Source: Gaetbulibacter_B jejuensis
GTDB taxonomy: Bacteria; Bacteroidota; Bacteroidia; Flavobacteriales; Flavobacteriaceae
Reading direction: 5' to 3'
Length of the DNA: 64,000 nt
Assembly (NCBI RefSeq): GCF_039524015.1
Contig: NZ_BAAAGF010000001.1
Span: 1-64,000 of the forward strand
This document shows positions 53,917 through 60,908 of the stretch, in pieces. Position 1 is the first letter of the stretch, and each line of letters starts with the position of its first letter. The notes below the pieces were generated by a model. The model was not told the origin of the DNA and did not search any database. It saw nothing but the letters and a program-made list of their open reading frames with translations. The position numbers and the translations under genes were made by a program.

Positions 53917-53924
53917 CAAATATA
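53917..53924 (-). promoter_or_regulatory. -7 promoter box of rimP-nusA-infB
   Basis: TATATTTG on the minus strand, with TTTG about 21 bases further upstream. The predicted leader is about 55 bases and contains the hairpin. Confidence 0.6.
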
Positions 53925-54006
53925 CAACAAATTAATTGATTTCTGCAAATAGGGTAAAGTCGATTTTTATTATTAAATTTATGTTATAACATTCAACGTC
54001 ATCAAT

Positions 54007-54831
54007 ATGAAAAAAATTCTTGTACCAACCGACTTTTCTAAAGAAGCAGAAAACGCATTAAAAGTTGCTGCTCAATTAGCCAAAAAAGAGAATAGTGAAA
54101 TCTACCTACTTCACATGTTAGAACTTCCATTACAGGAAGTTGATGCCATGAGTTCTCATAGCGCATTACCCGAAGCAATGTTCTTCATGAAATTAGCGCA
54201 TCAAAAATTTGAAAACCTTATGGCTAGCGATTATTTAGAAGGTATTACTGTACACGAAACTGTAAAATCTGACACCAATTTTGGCAACATCATTGACAAG
54301 TGTCATGAGTTAAACATAGACTTAATTGTTATGGGCTCACATGGCGCTAGTGGTTTTAAAGAAATGTTTGTTGGTTCAAATGCTGAAAAGGTTGTAAGAA
54401 CGTCTGATATTCCTGTATTGGTGATTAAAAACGAGCACACTAGCTTTAATGTTAAAAACTTTGTGTTTGCTTCTGATTTTAAAAACGACAATAAAGAAAC
54501 CTATAAGCAAGCAACCGATTTTGCCAGTGCATTTGGTTCAAAAATACATTTACTCATGGTAAATACCGCAAACACGTTTACAACTACATCAAAAGCTAAA
54601 GAACGAATATTAGATTTTATAAAAGATTATGAATTTGACAATTACACGCTAAACATATATAACGACACTACTGTAGAAAGTGGCATTTTAAACTTCTCTA
54701 AAGATATTGACGCAGACCTAATAGGAATAAGCACTCATGGAAGACAAGGAATTGCTCATTTTTTTAACGGCAGTATAAGTGAAGACCTTGTGAATCATGC
54801 CAAAAGACCTGTGATTACGTTTAAGATATAA
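54007..54831 (+). CDS. Universal stress protein with two UspA domains
   Basis: The 274-residue protein has two tandem Usp domains (about 1-146 and 150-274). The first keeps the nucleotide loop GSHGASGFKEMFVGSNAEKV (about 109-128); the second has a similar STHGRQGIAHFFNGS (about 239-253). These cytosolic proteins bind ATP and help in stress survival, though the exact role is unclear. It stands alone, starting at an ATG divergent from the rimP promoter and ending before a bidirectional terminator. Confidence 0.93.
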   Translation: MKKILVPTDFSKEAENALKVAAQLAKKENSEIYLLHMLELPLQEVDAMSSHSALPEAMFFMKLAHQKFENLMASDYLEGITVHETVKSDTNFGNIIDKCHELNIDLIVMGSHGASGFKEMFVGSNAEKVVRTSDIPVLVIKNEHTSFNVKNFVFASDFKNDNKETYKQATDFASAFGSKIHLLMVNTANTFTTTSKAKERILDFIKDYEFDNYTLNIYNDTTVESGILNFSKDIDADLIGISTHGRQGIAHFFNGSISEDLVNHAKRPVITFKI

Positions 54832-54850
54832 TCTCAAAACTCTAAAACAA

Positions 54851-54880
54851 AAAAGTCTTCCGCAATTGGAAGACTTTTTT
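54851..54880. terminator. Bidirectional terminator between the Usp gene and tRNA-Gln
   Basis: AAAAGTCTTCC (54851-54861) and GGAAGACTTTT (54868-54878) form an 11-bp stem with a 6-base loop, with A and T runs on the two sides. It serves both the plus-strand Usp gene and the minus-strand tRNA. Confidence 0.9.
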
Positions 54881-54882
54881 TG

Positions 54883-54955
54883 TTGGCCTACTAGGGCTCG
54901 AACCTAGACTCTTCTGGACCAAAACCAGACGTGTTGCCAGTTACACCATAGGCCA
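54883..54955 (-). tRNA. tRNA-Gln (anticodon TTG)
   Basis: The 73-base cloverleaf is complete: acceptor TGGCCTA with TAGGCCA, anticodon stem TCTGG/CCAGA around TTTTGGT with anticodon TTG (54920-54922), and T arm CTAGG-TTCGAGC-CCTAG. The discriminator is A. No CCA is encoded, as the next bases are C and A, so the CCA end must be added. A strong promoter precedes it. Confidence 0.97.
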
Positions 54956-54973
54956 TCATTTCAAATGAGGATG

Positions 54974-55004
54974 CAAATTTATAACAAAGTTTCATTTGCA
55001 CAAA
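54974..55004 (-). promoter_or_regulatory. Promoter of tRNA-Gln
   Basis: TTTG (55001-55004) and TAAATTTG (54974-54981) on the minus strand are 19 bases apart. The start is expected about 12 bases before the mature tRNA 5' end. Confidence 0.65.
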
Positions 55005-55022
55005 AAAAAATCAAGAAAATAA

Positions 55023-55062
55023 TTTAAAAACCTTAACGTTTACTTAAAAACCTTAGTGTTTA
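55023..55062. repeat. Two tandem 20-bp repeats upstream of the GT117 gene
   Basis: The units at 55023-55042 and 55043-55062 share 17 of 20 bases, with the core TTAAAAACCTTA. They lie 44 bases before the ATG at 55106, in the likely promoter region. Confidence 0.7.
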
Positions 55063-55105
55063 TCATATTTATTATTAAATTCGCCCGCAACAATACTTAA
55101 CACAT

Positions 55106-58100
55106 ATGACACATTTCAACTTCAAGAAATGGAATACCATTTTAGGATGGTTTGCTTTTACCGTAGCCCTTATTACATATGCGCTAACCATAGAACCAAC
55201 AGTTAGCTTTTGGGATGCTGGAGAGTATATTTTAACTTCTTCCAAGCTACAAGTTGGACATCCTCCTGGAGCTCCATTTTTTCAAATGATGGGTGCATTT
55301 TTCTCAATGTTTGCTCTTGAACCTTCTCAAGTTGGTATGATGTTAAATATGATGAGTGCTGTAGCAAGTGCATTTACAATCTTGTTTATGTTTTGGACCA
55401 TAAGCCTACTTTTAAGGAAACTAGCAGTTGCTTCACTACCTAAAAAAGAGGCTATCAATGATGAATATGACACTACTTTATTGTCTAAACAACAAAACGT
55501 TGCCATCTTAGGAAGTGCTCTTGTAGGGAGTTTAGCTTTTACTTTTACCGATTCATTTTGGTTTAATGCTGTTGAAACAGAAGTATATGCAATGGCTGCC
55601 TTAATTATGTCTATTATGTTCTGGTTAGGGTTACGTTGGGAACAAGACATGAATACTCCTAGAGGTAACAGATGGTTAATTTTAATAGCTTTTGTTATAG
55701 GTATGTCTTTTGGTGTTCACTTTATGGGATTATTGACCATACCTGCTATTGGACTTATCTATTACTTTAAAAACTACAAAGAAATAACGGTTAAAAACTT
55801 CATTATTGCCAATGTAGTAGCAGTAGCTATATTACTTTTTGTGTTTAAACTATTAGCTCCAAATATTATGAGAGCGTTTAGTGCTTCGGAATTATTCTTT
55901 GTAAATAGCATAGGATTACCTTTTAACTCAGGTTCAATTATTGCTGGAATTGTTTTAATTGCTATGATTTATTTCGGATTAAAATATACTCGTCAAAAAA
56001 ACTACAAGCATTTAAACACAGGAATTCTTTGTTTAACGTTTATCATTATTGGTTTTTCTTCATGGTTGATGCTACCAATTAGAGCCAATGCGCAAGTTGT
56101 TATTAACGAAAACAACCCTTCTAGTGCTAGAGAACTTTTAGCATATTATAACTTAGAGCAATACCCAGAAACTCATTTGTTCTATGGACCATTGTTTACC
56201 GAGCAATACACTGGTTATGATGCCAATCAACCTTTTATTGATGATAAACCTAAATACGAAAAAGACGAAAAGTCTGGAAAGTATATTGTTGTAAACGATT
56301 GGAAAAACGCCAAACAAAACTACAATTCTGAGCAAGCTTCTATTTTACCAAGAATGTGGAGTACAGAGCATGCCGAAAACTATATGATGTTTACTGGCCT
56401 ACTAGATTTTAAAATCAAGCCAGAATATCAAATGGAAAACCAAGTAAGAGCTTTGGTTAATGATTTTAGACAGCAAGTTGCTGAAGGTAGAATTGATTAT
56501 GAAGATTACCATTTATTCCTTAAAAGATACGGTCAAGAATTTTTAGACATTGAAAAACCGTCATTACTTCAAAATGCTGGATACATGTTAGAGTACCAAT
56601 TAGGTTATATGTATTGGCGTTATTTTATGTGGAACTTTGTAGGAAGACAAGATGATATTCAAGGAAAATATGATGATTTACACGGTAATTGGATAAGTGG
56701 TATTGATTTTATTGACGAAATGCATTTAGGCATGTCGCAAAAAAACTTACCAAGCGATGTAGAAAACAATAAAGCACGAAACACCTACTATTTCTTACCG
56801 CTTATCTTAGGGCTTATAGGGTTTTTATTTTTACTCAGTAAAGACAAAAAACTGTTTTGGACTATGCTAGTTTTCTTTTTGTTTACAGGTTTAGCAATTC
56901 AGTTCTATACAAATATTCGACCTTTTGAGCCTAGAGAAAGAGACTATTCGGTTGTTGGTTCGTTTTATGTGTTTGCCATTTGGATTGGTTTTGGAGTATA
57001 CTCTATTTTTGAAGGCTTAAAAAAGTATTCGTCTTCAAAATTCTTAGCGCCATCAATAACACTTGTGTGTTTAATTCTTGTACCAGGAATTCTTGCAGCA
57101 AACAATTGGGATGACCATGACAGGTCTGAAAGAGAAACAGCCCATGCAATGGCTATTAAGTATTTACAATCTTGTGCGCCAAATGCCATTTTATTTACTA
57201 TTGGTGATAATGATACATTCCCGCTTTGGTATGCTCAAGAAATTGAAGGAATACGAACTGACGTAAGAGTTGTAAATACTAGTTTATTCCAAACCGATTG
57301 GTATATCGATCAAATGAAACGAAAAGCGTATGAGAGTGACCCAATTCCTTCTCAACTAACGCATGACCAATATAAGTTTGGAACAAGAGACTATATCATG
57401 AGAAGGGAAATTACCAAAGACACGCTTATGATAAAAGACTTTATGAACTTTGTAAGTAGTGACGATCCTAGATACAAGCTAAAATATATTCTTCAACGAG
57501 AAGGTGAAGACCTTAGCTACTACCCAAGTAATTTATTAAACTCTAACTATTTTCCAACATCTCACATTAGAGTTCCTGTTGACAAAGCTTCTGTTTTAGA
57601 ACATGGTATCGTAAAACCTAAAGATGCTGATAAAATACTACCTTATTTAGACGTTGAAATAAAAGGAGGCGCTTTATATAAAAACAGATTACTGATGTTA
57701 GATATAGTAGCTAACAACAATTGGGAACGTCCAATTTATTTTACTGGAGGTGCATTTGGTGACGATGACTATATCTGGATGAAAGACTACCTGCAACTAG
57801 ACGGTTTATGCTACAAACTTGTGCCAATAAAAACACCTGTTGACAGAGCAAACCCATTTGATATGGGACGTGTAGATAGCGAATTAATGTACGAAAAAGT
57901 TATGGCTTGGGATTGGGGAAATAGTGGTAACGAAAACGTATACCATGATACCGAATCCAGAAAGAATGGGATAACTTACAGAGGCAATCTTGCGCGTTTG
58001 GTTGAACAACTAATTAATGAAGAGGAGTACGATAAAGCTGAAAAAGTAGCTGATTTAGCTATGGAAAAAATGCCTGTTGATATTTTTGGGTATTACACAC

Positions 58101-58468
58101 TTTTAGAACCATACATTAGTGCTTACTACGAAGTAGACAAAGTTGAAAAAGGTAGAGACCTATTTAAAAAGGTAAGTAAAAAATACCAAGAAAGTTTAAC
58201 CTATTACAGTGGGTTATCTATTGAAAATCAAACACGTTATCTTGACGAAATTGTTACTGATATTGAACGCTATCGTGCTTTAGTAGATATATTAGTGATT
58301 TATAAAGATGGTGATTTTGCTTTAGAAGAAACTGAAAGGTTTAACAATTACCTTAAGCTTTTCAATCACTTTGCTGGAGACGAACCAGAAGATGATGAGC
58401 AGCCTTTAATGGATGACTTAGATATCATATCAAACGACTCGGTTGATAGTCTTTTTAATATGGAATAA
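55106..58468 (+). CDS. GT117-family (DUF2723) membrane glycosyltransferase
   Basis: The 1120-residue protein has about twelve membrane helices in its first 700 residues and a large soluble C-terminal part (about 710-1120) with TPR-like helices. The first loop holds TVSFWDAGEYILTSSKLQ, including the acidic DAGE residues that in GT-C enzymes act near the catalytic site, followed by GHPPGAP. DUF2723 proteins are classed as GT117 and are proposed to use lipid-linked sugar donors for protein or glycan glycosylation in Bacteroidota. The acceptor is unknown. It is 17 bases before the deacetylase gene. Confidence 0.9.
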   Translation: MTHFNFKKWNTILGWFAFTVALITYALTIEPTVSFWDAGEYILTSSKLQVGHPPGAPFFQMMGAFFSMFALEPSQVGMMLNMMSAVASAFTILFMFWTISLLLRKLAVASLPKKEAINDEYDTTLLSKQQNVAILGSALVGSLAFTFTDSFWFNAVETEVYAMAALIMSIMFWLGLRWEQDMNTPRGNRWLILIAFVIGMSFGVHFMGLLTIPAIGLIYYFKNYKEITVKNFIIANVVAVAILLFVFKLLAPNIMRAFSASELFFVNSIGLPFNSGSIIAGIVLIAMIYFGLKYTRQKNYKHLNTGILCLTFIIIGFSSWLMLPIRANAQVVINENNPSSARELLAYYNLEQYPETHLFYGPLFTEQYTGYDANQPFIDDKPKYEKDEKSGKYIVVNDWKNAKQNYNSEQASILPRMWSTEHAENYMMFTGLLDFKIKPEYQMENQVRALVNDFRQQVAEGRIDYEDYHLFLKRYGQEFLDIEKPSLLQNAGYMLEYQLGYMYWRYFMWNFVGRQDDIQGKYDDLHGNWISGIDFIDEMHLGMSQKNLPSDVENNKARNTYYFLPLILGLIGFLFLLSKDKKLFWTMLVFFLFTGLAIQFYTNIRPFEPRERDYSVVGSFYVFAIWIGFGVYSIFEGLKKYSSSKFLAPSITLVCLILVPGILAANNWDDHDRSERETAHAMAIKYLQSCAPNAILFTIGDNDTFPLWYAQEIEGIRTDVRVVNTSLFQTDWYIDQMKRKAYESDPIPSQLTHDQYKFGTRDYIMRREITKDTLMIKDFMNFVSSDDPRYKLKYILQREGEDLSYYPSNLLNSNYFPTSHIRVPVDKASVLEHGIVKPKDADKILPYLDVEIKGGALYKNRLLMLDIVANNNWERPIYFTGGAFGDDDYIWMKDYLQLDGLCYKLVPIKTPVDRANPFDMGRVDSELMYEKVMAWDWGNSGNENVYHDTESRKNGITYRGNLARLVEQLINEEEYDKAEKVADLAMEKMPVDIFGYYTLLEPYISAYYEVDKVEKGRDLFKKVSKKYQESLTYYSGLSIENQTRYLDEIVTDIERYRALVDILVIYKDGDFALEETERFNNYLKLFNHFAGDEPEDDEQPLMDDLDIISNDSVDSLFNME

Positions 58469-58485
58469 ATTGTTAGGGTTTTCGT

Positions 58486-59127
58486 ATGAAAATAACTCCT
58501 ACTAAAACACCTTTGGTGATAAAGAAGATGTTTCCAAATTACATTTGGGACATTCCCACTGAACAAAAAACAATTTATCTCACTTTTGATGATGGTCCAA
58601 CACCTGAAATAACACACTGGACTCTAAACACATTAAAACAATACAATGCAAAAGCAACATTCTTTTGTATTGGTCGTAATATTGAAAAGCATCCAGATAT
58701 TTTTCAGGATATAATCAATGAAGGTCATAGCATTGGTAACCATACCTACAACCATTTAAAAGGCTGGAAAACCCAAAAACAAGAATATATAGACGATGTT
58801 TTAAAAACCCAATCTTTAATAGAACAACAACAAACATCTAAGTTGTTTCGTCCTCCTTACGGAAAAATAAAACCCAAGCAAGCTAACGAGTTAATTCAAA
58901 TGGGTTATAAAATTATTATGTGGGATGTATTGTCTTTTGATTGGGATGCTACAATATCTAATGCAGCTTGTTTAGAAAATGTAATCTCTAAAACAAAAAA
59001 AGGGAGCATTATTGTTTTTCATGATAGCCTCAAAGCTGCTTCAAATCTGCAATATGCTTTACCTAAAGTTTTAGAACACTATAGCAATCTTGGATTTTCT
59101 TTTAAGAATATAGTTATACCTGATTAG
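58486..59127 (+). CDS. Polysaccharide deacetylase (NodB fold)
   Basis: The 213-residue protein has the NodB motifs: TFDDGPTPEIT (about 29-39) with the catalytic Asp and metal Asp, SIGNHTYNH (about 84-92) with the metal histidines, RPPYGK (about 123-128) and IVFHDS near the end. The family removes acetyl groups from chitin-, peptidoglycan- or polysaccharide-type sugars. No signal peptide is seen, so it may be cytosolic or exported by another route. It starts 17 bases after the GT117 gene, and its stop overlaps that of the convergent thioredoxin-like gene. Confidence 0.93.
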   Translation: MKITPTKTPLVIKKMFPNYIWDIPTEQKTIYLTFDDGPTPEITHWTLNTLKQYNAKATFFCIGRNIEKHPDIFQDIINEGHSIGNHTYNHLKGWKTQKQEYIDDVLKTQSLIEQQQTSKLFRPPYGKIKPKQANELIQMGYKIIMWDVLSFDWDATISNAACLENVISKTKKGSIIVFHDSLKAASNLQYALPKVLEHYSNLGFSFKNIVIPD

Positions 59128-59420
59128 ATATACTCTTGAATAATACCTATTAAAGTATTAGCGTCTTGCTCACCACTGTGACGCCATTTCATTTCACCAC
59201 CTTTGTAGATAATTAGTGTTGGTAAGCCTTTAACCCTTAAAGCTTCAGCAAGCTCTTTGTTTTTATCAACGTCAATTTTAATGACCTTTGCCTTATCACC
59301 AAGAGCAGCTGCAACGTCTCTTAACACAGCATGCATTGCCTTGGATTGCTCATTCCATTCTGTAAAAAAGTCTAACAGAACAGGAATGTTAACATCTATT
59401 AATTCCCCAAATTTTGACAT
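59124..59420 (-). CDS. Thioredoxin-fold protein without active-site cysteines
   Basis: The 98-residue protein has thioredoxin order and length: LLDFFTEW (about 15-22), then N23-E-Q-S26 where thioredoxin has CGPC, an ordered helix, IDVDKNKELAEALRVKGLPT with the cis-proline P67, and a final helix. Both redox cysteines are replaced, so it cannot carry out disulfide exchange; it may bind partners instead. The substitution lies in otherwise well-kept sequence, which argues against a random decay. A paired inverted repeat lies in its upstream region. Confidence 0.9.
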   Translation of the reverse strand: MSKFGELIDVNIPVLLDFFTEWNEQSKAMHAVLRDVAAALGDKAKVIKIDVDKNKELAEALRVKGLPTLIIYKGGEMKWRHSGEQDANTLIGIIQEYI

Positions 59421-59455
59421 ACTTTAAAGTTTTAAGTCAAATGTTGTTATTAAAC

Positions 59456-59494
59456 CTAGATGATTTTAGGCATGATTTAACTAATATCATCTAG
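59456..59494 (-). promoter_or_regulatory. Inverted repeat upstream of the thioredoxin-like gene
   Basis: CTAGATGAT (59456-59464) and ATCATCTAG (59486-59494) form a perfect 9-bp inverted repeat with a 21-base gap. TTAG/CTAA inside extends the stem after one A-A mismatch. It may be a leader hairpin or binding site. Confidence 0.45.
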
Positions 59495-59501
59495 TAGATT
59501 C

Positions 59502-59539
59502 ACTCTTACTTATTTATAAAAATAAGCAATTTTAAGAGT
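59502..59539 (-). repeat. Bulged AT-rich hairpin after the metallophosphoesterase gene
   Basis: ACTCTTA (59502-59508) with TAAGAGT (59533-59539), and CTTATTT (59509-59515) with AAATAAG (59520-59526), form two stacked stems with a 6-base bulge. It lies 21 bases after the stop at 59561 and has no T run, so it may be an mRNA end structure rather than a classic terminator. Confidence 0.45.
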
Positions 59540-59560
59540 AAATATAACATTTCCTTGCAA

Positions 59561-60796
59561 TTAAGCGTTTTTTGTTCCCTTTTTGAGCTCTATAACAGTT
59601 ACTTCTGGCCATATACCAACTCGTCCTGGAAACGCATGATAACCAAAACCTCTATTAACATTTATATATCTTCCAAACTCTTCATATAAACCTGCCCATT
59701 GTTTATAAACATACTGAGAAGGACTCCATTTGAAAATCCCTGGAATTTCAATTCCCATTTGCAATCCATGAGTGTGACCACTAAGTGTAAGTTGATAATT
59801 AAAATCGTCTTTCTTTACCATGTACTCCCAATGAGATGGATCGTGAGATAGCAATATTTTAAAATCGTCTTTATTTATTCCTTCGGAAGCTTTAACCAAA
59901 TCACCTGATTGATTAAACCCTTTTCCCCAGTTTTCAACACCTACAATAGCAATTTTCTGACCGTCTTTCTCTATGTAACGGTTCTCATTCAGTAATAATT
60001 CAAATCCTATTTTTGGATGAATGTCTTTTACCGCTTTAAAATTGTTAATCTTATCTTCATTTGTTAACCAATCAACATAGTCGCCATAATCATGATTTCC
60101 TAATACTGAAAACTTACCCATTGGTGCATCTAGCTGCTTAAAAACATCAACCCAAGTATCCATTTCATCAGCCTTATTGTTTACAATATCACCAGTAAAA
60201 AGAATAATGTCTGATTTTTGTTCGTTAATTAAATCAACACCATACTGTATTTTGTTCTTATTAGTAAAACTCCCTGAATGTATGTCGGAAATTTGTGTAA
60301 TGGTTAAGCCATCAAAAGCCTCAGGTAAATCTTCAAAAGACAATTGATATTTTAAAACCTTGTAGTTATATCTTCCTTGGATAATTCCATATAAAAATGA
60401 AGCAAATGGAATAGCTGCTAACCCTAAAGCCAACTTAGAAACAAAAACACGTCTACCAACAAAAGATTGCGTTTCTCCACTTGAAAATACTGAAACAAGT
60501 TTTAGAATAACTCGTACAATATCTTCGCCAAACATCATTATAATTAATATTGCTTTTGGGATAAGAATTGTAAGCATAAAGCCAACCGCATACTGAAACT
60601 GCATGGTTTGCCCTAAACTTCTTGGAGTAGAAAACATTACATATATTAAGTTAGCATAAACTAATGCAGAAACACCTAGCCAACTCCATTTAACAACACG
60701 ACTTTTAGTAACCGTTTTTAAGGCTTGAAAAGCATAAATTTCAGCTACCAAAATAATAGCTGAAAGTATCACAAGCCTAATAATCCATCTCGACAT
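59561..60796 (-). CDS. Membrane-anchored metallophosphoesterase
   Basis: The 411-residue protein has about four membrane helices in the first 140 residues and a calcineurin-like phosphoesterase domain (about 160-400). Metal-binding motifs are QISDIHSGSF, LFTGDIVNN, VLGNHDYGD, LLSHDPSHW and LSGHTHGLQMG. This YkuE-like architecture suggests a membrane-linked phosphoesterase; the substrate is unknown, with phospholipids or nucleotides possible. It has a -7 box TATCTTTG (minus, 60811-60818) about 15 bases before the ATG and diverges from the GH92 gene. Confidence 0.93.
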   Translation of the reverse strand: MSRWIIRLVILSAIILVAEIYAFQALKTVTKSRVVKWSWLGVSALVYANLIYVMFSTPRSLGQTMQFQYAVGFMLTILIPKAILIIMMFGEDIVRVILKLVSVFSSGETQSFVGRRVFVSKLALGLAAIPFASFLYGIIQGRYNYKVLKYQLSFEDLPEAFDGLTITQISDIHSGSFTNKNKIQYGVDLINEQKSDIILFTGDIVNNKADEMDTWVDVFKQLDAPMGKFSVLGNHDYGDYVDWLTNEDKINNFKAVKDIHPKIGFELLLNENRYIEKDGQKIAIVGVENWGKGFNQSGDLVKASEGINKDDFKILLSHDPSHWEYMVKKDDFNYQLTLSGHTHGLQMGIEIPGIFKWSPSQYVYKQWAGLYEEFGRYINVNRGFGYHAFPGRVGIWPEVTVIELKKGTKNA

Positions 60797-60810
60797 AAAC
60801 TAAATTTAAT

Positions 60811-60818
60811 CAAAGATA
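60811..60818 (-). promoter_or_regulatory. -7 promoter box of the metallophosphoesterase gene
   Basis: TATCTTTG on the minus strand, 15 bases before the ATG at 60796, predicting a leader of under ten bases. No well-spaced -33 box. Confidence 0.45.
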
Positions 60819-60908
60819 ACCGAATTTAAAATCTTTTATCTTCAATCATTTTATATTTAACTATATGTTAAGATTTAGTATCTTTTGCCTCCAATTTAAT
60901 ACCTCAGC

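Noticed and set aside
53856..53948. N-terminal extension of RimP by 31 residues
   Set aside because: It would translate the promoter box and leader hairpin; the ATG at 53855 gives the normal RimP length.
59124..59420. Sequencing error explaining the loss of CGPC in the thioredoxin-like protein
   Set aside because: Several independent base changes over four codons would be needed, and the reading frame and flanking motifs are intact.
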